Below, piece by piece: positions 49,204-58,383 of a DNA stretch of 64,000 nucleotides. A model generated the notes under the pieces. The model did not search any database. It saw only the letters and a program-made list of their open reading frames with translations, and had not been told where the DNA came from. Each line of letters begins with the position of its first letter. Within the stretch, counting starts at the first letter, position 1. Source of the stretch: Paraburkholderia fungorum (GTDB lineage: Bacteria; Pseudomonadota; Gammaproteobacteria; Burkholderiales; Burkholderiaceae); assembly GCF_902833645.1 (NCBI RefSeq), contig NZ_CADFGE010000008.1, positions 124,001 through 188,000 on the forward strand, in the 5' to 3' direction. Both the position numbers and the translations under genes were made by a program.

Positions 49204-50844
49204 ATGACACCCAGCCTCGATACGCCTCCACCCAATGGGCAACTTTTGCCGTTTCGCGAGTCGCTGCTGGCGATGCTGGGTATTGCCTTTGTGTCGATGC
49301 TGGTGGCGCTCGATCAAACCATCGTCGGCACCGCGCTGCCGCGCATCGTCGCCGATCTCAAAGGTTTCGATTTATACGCATGGGTCGCGACGGCTTATAT
49401 GCTGGCCTCCGTCATCACCATTCCCATCTTCGGACGACTGGGTGATCTGTTCGGCCGCAAGCCGTTCCTGATCGCCGCGATTCTCTTGTTTACCGGTGCA
49501 TCGGTATTGTGCGGCTTTGCCACCAGCATGCTGTTACTGGTGATGGCTCGCGGTTTGCAAGGGATCGGCGGCGGTATTCTGATCGGCACGGTGTTCGCCA
49601 CCGTTGCCGATCTGTTTCCCAATCCGAAGCTGAGGCTGCGCTGGCTCGTGTTCGTGACGTCCGCATTCGGGCTTGCCAATATGGTTGGGCCGACGCTCGG
49701 GGGCATGCTCACGCAATACGGCGGATGGCGACTGGTGTTCTTCGTCAACGTGCCGGTGGGCGTCGTGTCCTTGCTGTTCGTGCAGCGCTTTCTGCCGCCG
49801 CTGCGTCATCTGCGAAGCAAGGGCCCCGTGCGGCTCGATTGGCTCGGTGCGTTTGTGATCGCGGTCACCTTCGGCGCGCTGCAATTGCTGATCGAACTGT
49901 TTCCGAAGCACGGCATCGACACGATAACGATTGTGCTGGCCGTTGTTGCAGCGAGTTTTTCTCTGACGCTATGGCTGTGGGAGAGCAGGATCGCGTATCC
50001 GATCATTCCCGTGGATATGCTGTTGGACCGCAAACTCTTCGCGCTCTTTGCGATGTCCGTGCTTGGCGGTTTCGCGCTGTTTTCGCTGGTGTTCTATGTT
50101 CCCCTGCTGTTTCAGGGCGGCTATGCGATGTCTGCGCACGACTCGGGGATGCTGATCACGCCGCTGTTGCTCGGCACGACGATCGGCAGCGTGGTGAACA
50201 ATCGTATTGTCACCCGGATTCGCCGCGCGAACGGCATCATGTACGTCGGCTTCGCGCTATCCGCGCTGGCATGTCTGAGCGTGGTCGTGCTGCGGGGTAC
50301 GGAGCCGCATCTGGTGTGGATGTCGTGTATGGGAATCAGCGGGCTCGGACTCGGTCTGGTCGCGACGAGTCTGACAGTCTGTTCTCAGCAGATCGTCGCG
50401 CGCGACCAGCTCGGCGCGGCGACTGCGTTGCTGCAATCGCTGCGCACTTTCGGTGGGATGCTGGGCACGGTGATGACGGGCGCGTTGCTTGGACATCTCT
50501 ACACGCAGGGCGTGCATCGTTCGCTCACGTCATATCAGGCGACGCAGTGGTTCAAATCGTTTGCGAGCCCCGAGTTGCTGGTGGACCGCGCGGAGCAGGC
50601 GGCGTTGATCGATCGCCTGGTCAGCGCGGGGCACGCGGGCGACGCGATGATGAATTCGGCGCGGGACATGTTGGTGCAGTCGATTCATATCGGCATTCTG
50701 GTGGCGGGTGCGGCTGCGTTGACCGGATTGTGCCTTGCGTGGTTTGTGCCACCGGTGCGGATCGGATATTTGGAGGCGGAGGTTGGCGCAGGCGGAGGAG
50801 CGGCGCATGGTGAGGTGGTTCCGCCGCGGGGGCATGTGCTATGA
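49204..50844 (+). CDS. DHA2-family MFS drug/proton antiporter (EmrB/QacA type)
   Basis: A 546-aa, 14-segment exporter. Signatures are 'ALDQTIVGTALPRIVADL' in segment 1 (the DHA2 motif D1), the MFS motif 'GRLGDLFGRKPF', 'GLQGIGGGILIGTVFATVADLFP', and motif C-like 'GPTLGGMLTQYGGWRLVFFVNVPVG'. It should pump lipophilic compounds out of the cytoplasm. No EmrA-like fusion protein is next to it. Its place next to the peptide block could indicate self-protection, but multidrug exporters of this type are common and the link is weak. It converges with a small unknown gene. Confidence 0.9.
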   Translation: MTPSLDTPPPNGQLLPFRESLLAMLGIAFVSMLVALDQTIVGTALPRIVADLKGFDLYAWVATAYMLASVITIPIFGRLGDLFGRKPFLIAAILLFTGASVLCGFATSMLLLVMARGLQGIGGGILIGTVFATVADLFPNPKLRLRWLVFVTSAFGLANMVGPTLGGMLTQYGGWRLVFFVNVPVGVVSLLFVQRFLPPLRHLRSKGPVRLDWLGAFVIAVTFGALQLLIELFPKHGIDTITIVLAVVAASFSLTLWLWESRIAYPIIPVDMLLDRKLFALFAMSVLGGFALFSLVFYVPLLFQGGYAMSAHDSGMLITPLLLGTTIGSVVNNRIVTRIRRANGIMYVGFALSALACLSVVVLRGTEPHLVWMSCMGISGLGLGLVATSLTVCSQQIVARDQLGAATALLQSLRTFGGMLGTVMTGALLGHLYTQGVHRSLTSYQATQWFKSFASPELLVDRAEQAALIDRLVSAGHAGDAMMNSARDMLVQSIHIGILVAGAAALTGLCLAWFVPPVRIGYLEAEVGAGGGAAHGEVVPPRGHVL

Positions 50845-50879
50845 GGGGCGGCAAGCTTCGCTATGGGGTTCGGGGCCGG

Positions 50880-51227
50880 CTAGCGGGAGTCGGTTTTTCC
50901 GAGAAATTCAGCACGCGCTTCGTCGTCAAGCAGATATCGACTATCAGTCGCGATTATTGAAAATGCGATGTCCTCCAAGTCTGCCCGCTCCCTGTACTGT
51001 TCAGCATGGTCAACGAGGGTACGCGCTAATTGCACGCAATCACTTCGCTTCGCCTTGCTCGCCGGCAGGTACTTTTGTATGGATCTCGCCAGCGCGGTGA
51101 GTCTGGCGAACTGGGCTGCATGCCTCGCGCTCAACTCGGCTGCGGCTTTCGCGATGCGTTTTACATTCGCGTGGGCGTCAGCGTTATACGGTTGCGGGAG
51201 AGATAGGGATTCAGCGGTTTTTCTCAT
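50880..51227 (-). CDS. hypothetical protein
   Basis: A 115-aa soluble, mostly helical protein from the ATG at 51227 ('MRKTAESLSLPQPYNADAHANVKRIAKAAAELSARHAAQFARLTALARSIQKYLPA'). The charged and Ala-rich periodicity would suit a coiled coil. The open frame upstream of this ATG is out of keeping with the rest. The ribosome site is weak. No family recognised; it converges with the MFS gene. Confidence 0.5.
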   Translation of the reverse strand: MRKTAESLSLPQPYNADAHANVKRIAKAAAELSARHAAQFARLTALARSIQKYLPASKAKRSDCVQLARTLVDHAEQYRERADLEDIAFSIIATDSRYLLDDEARAEFLGKTDSR

Positions 51228-52052
51228 GGCGCGATTCCAGGTTGCTTCCTTGAATCGCCCGACACTCGCTAAACAGATTGGGGTGAGCGGGCACGTAGCG
51301 AGGTTGACAGACCGGGAGATGAACCAAACCGGCGGACCTTGCGGCCCCCTCACCACGGCCCGCCCATAGAGGACATGCGTAGGTGAGCACTACCTGCTTT
51401 CGCAGGCAGTGCGGTCCATCTCAGCAGGCTGTCAAACCCGCGCCGTCTTGTCTGACGGCAGAAGCAATTTAACCCATTCGTTTTTTGGGACGATCGCCCG
51501 ATGGATTAACCGCGCGAATTATAACCAATCTTTACATTGCGACTGGATGCTGGAGCTCCGCCAGATGCTCCGCGGCATGCGCAAACGTTAAAGTGGAGCG
51601 AGCAGGTTCACGCAGATCGGGGGCGAGTTCGAGCTAAGGCGGAACATTGGCGATGCTGCGGTTGCGAGAATAGCGTGCGCACACCGAACAAGCCGACAGT
51701 TCGTAGCTACCCTGCTCCAACCTTCATCCGCCTTTTTACCTGCGTCTTCAGGTTTGGAACCACTCACTTGCGACGTTTGACTTGCGTTGCACCGAAGCAA
51801 TTTCGTGTGTAGAGACGTCTTTATTGGCGACGTGCCAAGCGATGCATCGCAAAGCCGCCGTGATCGAAACAGCCCTCAAATCAAGGGGAATTCGGCGTTC
51901 GGTCCACCCGAAATTCGATTGGAAACCTTGACCCGGACGTTCTGTTTTCTTACTATAAGCCTCGACGTTTGCGCAGCGTCCATGAACTCGTTTTCACCCA
52001 AAGCGCACACAAAAAAACAACACCAAACACCGAGGCTTTTCGGGGCTTTTGC
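51228..52052. other. gene-poor region before the polysaccharide cluster
   Basis: About 825 bp with lower coding signal. Several short open frames (e.g. 51409-51591, 51537-51812) have no ribosome site or family mark. CCTGC/GCAGG hairpin-like sequence lies near 51390. No tRNA or insertion sequence end was recognised. It may be an old recombination scar at the boundary of the polysaccharide region. Confidence 0.4.
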
Positions 52053-52265
52053 ATGACAATGGATGAGGACATCGCGCACGTCGCGCGTGTGATGGCGCCT
52101 TCATTGCGCGCCTTTCGTGGTGAACCTGTGCTCCCGCCAGCGTATTGGCGAAAGCGGCTACAACGCATACAGGACGAGTTTCCCCTGACTCGATTGCAGA
52201 CGTTTCAAATCAAGGATTTGCTTGGGCAGTTGGATCGGTTTGAGGCGGAGAGGGGGTTGCTGTAG
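52053..52265 (+). CDS. small hypothetical protein
   Basis: A 70-aa protein starting 'MTMDEDIAHVARVMAPSLRAFRGEPVLPPAYW' and continuing 'RKRLQRIQDEFPLTRLQTFQIKDLLGQLDRFEAE'. The compact helical pattern with ordered charged residues suggests a real, folded product. No ribosome site is obvious and no family was recognised. An ATG two codons downstream is an alternative start. Confidence 0.5.
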   Translation: MTMDEDIAHVARVMAPSLRAFRGEPVLPPAYWRKRLQRIQDEFPLTRLQTFQIKDLLGQLDRFEAERGLL

Positions 52266-52400
52266 GGGAAGACCACAGCAGTGGATTGCGGGATATTCGC
52301 TAGAAAGGCAATATTACTAAGATTTGCGCAACGATTTCGAACACGTTGTCGCCAGATGCTCGCACAGCAAAGGGTATGCCGATTTAGTGTCGCCACAGGC

Positions 52401-53765
52401 TCAAACCGAAGTTGACGCCCCAGTGAAATAGTTAAAAGCGCCGCTGAACTCGTTTGTGCGGATCGGTTCTTCACCGGTTTTTTCGGCGATTTTCTTGCCA
52501 TGGCGAGTCAGCGTGAAGCGCGGAGCGCCGGGTATTGACCGTACGGCGACTTCGCTAACCCCGGGCGGCAGTTCTCGCGTCGTTTGGACACCGCCCTGAG
52601 CGATGATGAGGGTCGCGGCTTCGGTGAGGAAAACCGTTACGTGGATTAGCGCGGTCAGCGGTATGCGCGAGCGCGGGGCGGTTGCATAACCGACCGATGC
52701 AGCGGTCGCCATTGCGCCAACATCCACCGGATGCAAGCGATAAAAATAGTAAAACTTATCATGAGTAATCGGAGGTGCGGCGCCGCGCTTGAACCAATCA
52801 ATGAAATAGCGGCTCGCATCGAGATACGCAGTATGACTCAGCAACGCGCCGAAGCGCGGATTGTAGACCTCCGCTCGCGTATTACTACCAATCGGGGCGA
52901 CATATGTTGACTCGGCCCAATCGTTCCACGTAACGATTTGCACCCAATCGACATTCGCATGAATCGCCGCTATCCATTCAGTTGCCATGCCGGAAAAACC
53001 GTCAGTTTCAAATGCACGGTAATTTGTGCCACTCGCAAGGCCGCAGTAATACGGCGTGACAGGCGCCATGAACAGTTTTCGGGCCGACTTGAGCGCGGGA
53101 GCCAAGTGTTCGATTGAGCGTGCTAGAGAACCTGATGTACCGGCCGCTCCGAAATAGAAATATCCTTGCGCCGCGCGACAGCGACTCGCTACTTCGCTCG
53201 CGACTACATCGCCGATCTCCGCTTCTTTCGACGATGGCATGAAGTGCGGCACAAAGTACGCACCGAGAGATTCTGCCTGTGCAATCAGCGCTTCACATCG
53301 TGCAGCATCGTTGCCGCCTAATGCATACGACGAGACTACTGGTTTTCCATCGACCATCAGTTGCGCTTGGAGACCGGTAATCGAGTGCACGATGTCCTCG
53401 AGTTCATCCTGTGCTTTTCCGTCCGCTGATACGAAAAGCTTGAAATTATTACCGAACTGTTCGGCGGCACGATACATCGTCAGCACGCGAGTACGGTAAA
53501 GAGGCTCGCTGCGATTCCAGCCACCGCAGTTCAGTGCAAATCCATCGATACCGCGCTGATGCGCGTCGCGGAACTCCATAACGTAGTCATCGATACCGGC
53601 GTTTGGGCCACCACGCGGCCAAGCGACCATGTAGTGGGCAAATACCCTCTTTCCAATTCCTGATGCGCCCGCATCCGCCGACATGGTCGAAACACCTGAC
53701 GCCCGCGTAGCCGCCAACGCTGTCGGTATTCCCATCCCCACCAATAGCAAGGTTCTACGCTTCAT
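52401..53765 (-). CDS. GH71-type endo-1,3-alpha-glucanase-like protein
   Basis: A 454-aa exported protein with a short signal sequence ('MKRRTLLLVGMGIPTALAA'). The (beta/alpha)8 body has motifs of family 71 glycoside hydrolases: 'VFAHYMVAWPRGGPNAGIDDYVMEFRDAHQRGIDGFALNCGGW' (split), 'FKLFVSADGKAQ', 'YFYFGAAG', 'VTPYYCGLASGTNYRAFETDG' and 'QIVTWNDWAEST'. Known GH71 enzymes cut alpha-1,3-glucan, mainly in fungi. As the last gene of an exopolysaccharide operon (4-bp overlap with the flippase gene) it could trim or release the polymer. This would imply alpha-1,3-linked sugars in the product, which is an inference. Confidence 0.78.
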   Translation of the reverse strand: MKRRTLLLVGMGIPTALAATRASGVSTMSADAGASGIGKRVFAHYMVAWPRGGPNAGIDDYVMEFRDAHQRGIDGFALNCGGWNRSEPLYRTRVLTMYRAAEQFGNNFKLFVSADGKAQDELEDIVHSITGLQAQLMVDGKPVVSSYALGGNDAARCEALIAQAESLGAYFVPHFMPSSKEAEIGDVVASEVASRCRAAQGYFYFGAAGTSGSLARSIEHLAPALKSARKLFMAPVTPYYCGLASGTNYRAFETDGFSGMATEWIAAIHANVDWVQIVTWNDWAESTYVAPIGSNTRAEVYNPRFGALLSHTAYLDASRYFIDWFKRGAAPPITHDKFYYFYRLHPVDVGAMATAASVGYATAPRSRIPLTALIHVTVFLTEAATLIIAQGGVQTTRELPPGVSEVAVRSIPGAPRFTLTRHGKKIAEKTGEEPIRTNEFSGAFNYFTGASTSV

Positions 53766-55084
53766 TCCTGCAAGCTCCCACGCCAGTTACCGATAACCGG
53801 CGTATCGGGCGGCTGTATCGTCCCGAGCGAGCGCGATGCTGCACGTATGCTGATAATCAATGACAGCGTCAGCACGAGTGCGCCCGCTATCACAATACCG
53901 GTCAGCGCACCGATCAGCCCTAAGCCATAAGAAAATGCTGACACGAATAGCAATGACGCACCAACGTCTAGCGTCGAAACCACGACAAACGATTTGCGGT
54001 TTGTGGAGAAAACTAACAGTGACAACACGCGGCAGGCGAAGATAAGTACGGCACCGAGAAACGCAATAAACATGAATTCAAACTGCACCGCGTACGAGCC
54101 AAGCGCAGCAATTGGAAAGAGCTGAATGCGACACGCGAACCAACTCGCAACCGATAATAACGCGACAATAAAGGCCATGGTCGCCGCCACAGTTCGGCCG
54201 CGTGGCAGAATCAAGAGCGCGGCCATGAGTCGCTTGAAACCTCCACTCAACACCAGTGCCACACCTTGCCCGCAATTGAACGCTAAGTTATGCACGCTTT
54301 TTACGCCTCGATACAGCGATCCCGCAGCTGGTCCAATAACGAACGTTACGATCATGATGTCGATATGTTTCGCGCCAGAGAAGATTGCATTGCCATACCA
54401 ACTTCCTAAAATCTCCTTGTGGTTCTGCACAAAGAACGCTTTATAGTTGAATGTGCGGAAGCTAAATTTTCCCGCTTCCGGATGGAAAAAATCGGAGTCG
54501 TGCGGCGCTCCACGACCTAGCGAATGCAGGTATGCGACAAGCAGCATTACGCCATAAAATGCCTCGACAAGCAGCAAGAGATCCGGTAAGTACACATCGA
54601 GCGAGCGCCGTTTGATCAGCAGCACGAGGATCAAAACGCGACTCAGCGCGGATACAGTTGAAATCGCGCAGATCGTTCCACTGCGTCCATAGAAGCGCAA
54701 TATACCTAACGAAAAATGCGAAAGACCATAGCATGCCGGTGCCAGCACCATCACTATCCATAACTGCGTAGGTGCAAACAGACCATAACGTGCGAGCAAC
54801 GTTCCGACAGTCGCAAAGACCACCGTTGAACCGATCGCACTCAGACAATCGAGGAAGATCAGCGTCGATACCTGTGAGCGCACCTTCTCTATAGTGAAGA
54901 TCCGCGGCGAGCCGAAATTAAACAAATCGATCGCAACGAAGAAGAAGGCCATTAAAGCATACGATTTGCCCAACCATGCGGCGTCCAGAAAACGCAGCGC
55001 AAGCGCGACCGCAACGAAATTGCCGAAAGCGGGCAATGCCGAGGCAAGCATGATATGTACGACGTCCCGCTTCATGTCAGCCAT
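53762..55084 (-). CDS. Wzx-like polysaccharide flippase
   Basis: A 440-aa membrane protein with about 12 hydrophobic segments, no large soluble domain, and the general look of MOP-superfamily lipid-linked-oligosaccharide flippases. It moves undecaprenyl-linked repeat units across the inner membrane for a Wzy polymerase. Sequence motifs are weak in this family, so the call rests mainly on topology and on its place in a Wza-Wzb-Wzc-Wzy operon that otherwise lacks a flippase. It overlaps both neighbours (8 bp and 4 bp). The start is the ATG at 55084; an ATG three codons later is possible. Confidence 0.75.
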   Translation of the reverse strand: MADMKRDVVHIMLASALPAFGNFVAVALALRFLDAAWLGKSYALMAFFFVAIDLFNFGSPRIFTIEKVRSQVSTLIFLDCLSAIGSTVVFATVGTLLARYGLFAPTQLWIVMVLAPACYGLSHFSLGILRFYGRSGTICAISTVSALSRVLILVLLIKRRSLDVYLPDLLLLVEAFYGVMLLVAYLHSLGRGAPHDSDFFHPEAGKFSFRTFNYKAFFVQNHKEILGSWYGNAIFSGAKHIDIMIVTFVIGPAAGSLYRGVKSVHNLAFNCGQGVALVLSGGFKRLMAALLILPRGRTVAATMAFIVALLSVASWFACRIQLFPIAALGSYAVQFEFMFIAFLGAVLIFACRVLSLLVFSTNRKSFVVVSTLDVGASLLFVSAFSYGLGLIGALTGIVIAGALVLTLSLIISIRAASRSLGTIQPPDTPVIGNWRGSLQE

Positions 55085-57320
55085 ATATTTTCAACGCCTC
55101 GCAATAGTGACGGTATTGCGCCTGGATATCCGAGTAACGAAACTGGCGCACAGCGTTGCTCTGACGCTGCTTCTGCTGCTCGCGCCACTGCGTATCCGCT
55201 GCAACCCGCGCAATCTTCTCACATAGTGCATCAACGTCGGCGGGCGGTACGAGACTCGCGGGTTCAAGCACTTCTGCAATGCCGCCCACCTGCGTCGCTA
55301 CAACCGGGATACCCAGAGCCATTGCCTCGAGTAGAGCTCGCGGCATGCCCTCCTGCAACGAAGGCAGCACAAAGAGCGCATGCTGGCTCACCGCGCGAAG
55401 TACATCGTCCCCGTCCAACGCACCCGCGAAATGCACACTGTCGCCAAGTCCAAGTTTCGCGGCAAGTCGCTCGAGCTCGATGCGTAGCACCCCATCGCCG
55501 ATAAGCGTCAGGTCGACGTTCAGCCCACGTTCACGCAGCGAGGCCATAGCGCGCAACAGAATGCAGTGCCCCTTACTTTCGTTGTGCATCATAGCAACAT
55601 TGACAATGCGGAATGCACCATCATCGGCACCACCCCTGATTTGAGCATCGTCACCACGTTCGAACAACTCATCGGGCAGATATGCGTCGCTGAATCCGAA
55701 CGACCGAGCGTATGTGCGCGGGGGGTAACTGGCCTGCAACGCCCCAGCCGTTACATAGCGCACAGTTCTACCGTGCTTCGCCGCATGGCGCGTCGCCCAG
55801 CAGTGCACGCGTCGGGCAACGTGCCGCAGCGGATGACGCGACGCCGTATCACTAAAGTAGTCCGCAGGATCAGCCACGATTTCCGCTGAGAACGGCTTAC
55901 CCGTCATACGGCATAGCAGCATTGCAATCAACGTAAGGTTGCCAGGAAAACGCAACACCAGAAGATCCGCGTCGCGAATCACACGCCAGATACGCCAGAC
56001 GAGTCGCGGCATATGCTTGACTAGCGCCGTCACACCGCGTGGCGCGCCGAGGTCGATGAATTGAGTGTAATCGCCGGTAACCAACTCGCCGTGCGCGCGT
56101 TGCACCGGAAACGAACGGGCTGCGATTCGCACACGCGCGAAGCTTTCTGTGAAGCGAGCCGCGAATTTGCGATGTCCCATATGAGGGCTAAAAATCTGAT
56201 TGCCGACCTTCGAAAAGTTTCCGTCGATTAAAAGCGTGATCGATAGATCCGTCTCGGTTCTGAACAACTTGACAAGTTCAGCGTAACGATTCACTGACAG
56301 GCATGCCAATTTGTTCCAGAAGGGCGAAGTGTCGCATCTGAGCTTTTCGATAGAGGCCGCCACCTCTTCGGGGTCGAAGCTTTCCGCGTGGAACGCGTAC
56401 TCGGACAATCCGAGATCTTCGTAGGCAGCCTGCCCCTTGCGTTCATAAGCGATGTGAATACTCGGCAATCCGCCAAGTACGCTTTCAAGGCTACCGTGCA
56501 GCCGCACCGACACGACAATCGCGTCCTCAGAATGAATCACATCTCGCAGCGCGGGTGCCGATTCGATGCCGAACACCCGTCGATAGAATACGTCATCACT
56601 ATTACCACGCCCTGCGCTCTGTACTGCAAGATCGGCATTCGGCGTTAATTCGACCAGGCGACGCAGCTTCGCGATGTAGGCGTTTCCATACGGCTTGTCG
56701 CTCAAGTCGCGAAACACAAAATATACCTTGCGCCGCTCCTTGCCTATGGAAAAACCGTGAGATGCGCGTTGCGGCACCGGAGACTGCTTACCGATCTCCA
56801 ATACAACAAGATCTCCGATCCGTACTGCATGCCGATGATTCAACTCGGCCATGCTCTTATCGTCACGCAGAAACATCGTGTCGACATGACGGCGTACAAG
56901 CCACTTTAGGACGCGACCCGGCACTGACGAGAATGGGCCGACGCTTTGCGGCAGATAGACTCGCGAGCGTGGCCGCCACAGGGACGCGCACGCGATCTGC
57001 AACCCATGCGCCACCAGTGTCTTGCAGCCTTCCTTCCATGTGCCTGCGCGCAAATAACCGCCACCGACGCCGAAGAACACCGGCGCGCGCCGCAACCATG
57101 CACATGCGAGTGTTCTGCCGACGAACTGCCAGAGTGAAATCAATTCGACTAGCGAGTCATCAAGATAGCCGACAAAAGACGCTGGATCGAGGCAAACGAC
57201 GGTGACGCGTTGGCGAAAACCGGCCTCGCGAATGGCTCGCAGACTCAGTTTGACCAGCAACCCGTCGCCGCTGTTGCGTGAGCTATATGCGTGAAGAAGG
57301 TAGACGTCAGGCGTTTTCAT
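55077..57320 (-). CDS. fusion: polysaccharide pyruvyltransferase + GT4 glycosyltransferase
   Basis: A 747-aa two-domain protein. Residues about 1-370 resemble polysaccharide pyruvyltransferases (CsaB/WcaK type): 'HAYSSRNSGDGLLVKL', 'FFGVGGGYLRAG', 'YLPQSVGPFSSVPG', 'FLRDDKSM', 'VSVRLHGSLESVLGGLPSIHIAYERK'. Residues about 375-747 form a GT4 glycosyltransferase with 'FRIVNVAMMHNESKGHCILLRAM', 'LTLIGDGVLRIELERLA' and 'LFVLPSLQEGMPRALLEAMALGIPVVATQVGG'. The frame is continuous, so this is a natural fusion. One protein could transfer a sugar and then add a pyruvate ketal, giving the polymer negative charge. It overlaps both neighbours. Confidence 0.85.
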   Translation of the reverse strand: MKTPDVYLLHAYSSRNSGDGLLVKLSLRAIREAGFRQRVTVVCLDPASFVGYLDDSLVELISLWQFVGRTLACAWLRRAPVFFGVGGGYLRAGTWKEGCKTLVAHGLQIACASLWRPRSRVYLPQSVGPFSSVPGRVLKWLVRRHVDTMFLRDDKSMAELNHRHAVRIGDLVVLEIGKQSPVPQRASHGFSIGKERRKVYFVFRDLSDKPYGNAYIAKLRRLVELTPNADLAVQSAGRGNSDDVFYRRVFGIESAPALRDVIHSEDAIVVSVRLHGSLESVLGGLPSIHIAYERKGQAAYEDLGLSEYAFHAESFDPEEVAASIEKLRCDTSPFWNKLACLSVNRYAELVKLFRTETDLSITLLIDGNFSKVGNQIFSPHMGHRKFAARFTESFARVRIAARSFPVQRAHGELVTGDYTQFIDLGAPRGVTALVKHMPRLVWRIWRVIRDADLLVLRFPGNLTLIAMLLCRMTGKPFSAEIVADPADYFSDTASRHPLRHVARRVHCWATRHAAKHGRTVRYVTAGALQASYPPRTYARSFGFSDAYLPDELFERGDDAQIRGGADDGAFRIVNVAMMHNESKGHCILLRAMASLRERGLNVDLTLIGDGVLRIELERLAAKLGLGDSVHFAGALDGDDVLRAVSQHALFVLPSLQEGMPRALLEAMALGIPVVATQVGGIAEVLEPASLVPPADVDALCEKIARVAADTQWREQQKQRQSNAVRQFRYSDIQAQYRHYCEALKIYG

Positions 57321-58383
57321 AGCAGCTCATCAACGATTTGAAGAACTTGTTGGCATCGAACGCCTGATCGAACACATGGCGCGAGTTCGCACCCATGCGG
57401 CGGCATTCATCGATGGACAGTGCGTTGAGTTGCTGAGCTAGGCACACACCTGTAAGCTGACGCAGAATCAGGCCGTTGTAGCCATGGATGACCTGTTCGG
57501 GCAGAGAGCTTTCACCCGAAACAACCAGTACCTTGCCAGCTCGCATCGCTTCGATCGGTACAAGTGCAAACCCTTCCCAGCGTGACGGAACCACAATCAC
57601 ATCCATCTCTTGCATCGCGCGTCCCGCATCCTCGGGACTGACCCAACCGTGATATGAAATACGCGATGCGTCGCCCGGCAGTTGCGATTTTCCGCGGACC
57701 GCCACCCCAAACACGTGCACGTGAAGGCTGTTCTTCAGTAGTGGCAATGCGTCGACAATAATGTCAAAGCCTTTCTGATAGTCGAGCCGCCCGAAGTAGC
57801 CAACCTGAATCTGCTGCGGCGACCGCGCGGCGGCCTCCGTGTCGTCAGTGATCCGCTCGACGGCGACGTTCGTCGGGATGCCCGTGTAGACAAGCTCGAT
57901 CTTGTCGGGCGCAATGCCATACTTGCGCGCCATGCGCACTTCGTCAAACGACATGCAAAGAATGAGGGTGCTACGCCGTGCAAGCCACTTCTCCAACTGT
58001 GCGAAAGCCCAAGCTGTCACACGCGATATATCCTTTTTCATGAACGACCACGCGTGCGGCGTGTACAGTACTCTTTCCTTGTCATAGCGGCTTAGACGCA
58101 CATAGACGCCTGGAAAGGTACTGTGACAATGAATCACATCGGCACGTAGCGGCTCGATGAGCGAGCGCATCGAGCGCGCGATAGAGACAAGCCTGAACGG
58201 ATTGCGACTCGAAGGGTACGGCACCACATGAATGCCGTCGATGTCCAATTTTGCGATATCCATATTGCGCGGATCGCAAACCAGCACAACTTGGTGTCCG
58301 CGATTGCGCTGCTCGACCATGAGCGCCGTCACATAATTAGCGACGCCACCGATCCAGGTTTCAACTACGTGGATTATTCTCAT
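57307..58383 (-). CDS. GT4 family glycosyltransferase
   Basis: A 358-aa glycosyltransferase with GT-B fold: 'MRIIHVVETWIGGVANYVTALM' at the N-terminus, 'PHAWSFMKKDISR', 'VGYFGRLDYQKGFDIIVDAL', and the donor-binding 'DVIVVPSRWEGFALVPIEAMRAGKVLVVSGESSLPEQV'. It adds one sugar to the lipid-linked repeat unit at the cytoplasmic face; donor and linkage unknown. The ATG at 58383 is chosen because the family starts here; the frame is open further up but overlaps the polymerase gene. It overlaps the polymerase by 23 bp and the fusion gene by 14 bp. Confidence 0.88.
   Translation of the reverse strand: MRIIHVVETWIGGVANYVTALMVEQRNRGHQVVLVCDPRNMDIAKLDIDGIHVVPYPSSRNPFRLVSIARSMRSLIEPLRADVIHCHSTFPGVYVRLSRYDKERVLYTPHAWSFMKKDISRVTAWAFAQLEKWLARRSTLILCMSFDEVRMARKYGIAPDKIELVYTGIPTNVAVERITDDTEAAARSPQQIQVGYFGRLDYQKGFDIIVDALPLLKNSLHVHVFGVAVRGKSQLPGDASRISYHGWVSPEDAGRAMQEMDVIVVPSRWEGFALVPIEAMRAGKVLVVSGESSLPEQVIHGYNGLILRQLTGVCLAQQLNALSIDECRRMGANSRHVFDQAFDANKFFKSLMSCYENA

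Noticed and set aside
49204..50844. DHA2 exporter as a definite immunity part of the peptide system
   Set aside because: Such exporters are very common in this group; it is linked to a DUF3303 gene, not to the peptide genes, and has no shared promoter element.
51409..51812. Small genes in the gap before the polysaccharide cluster
   Set aside because: No ribosome sites, no family marks, overlapping frames on both strands of similar quality.
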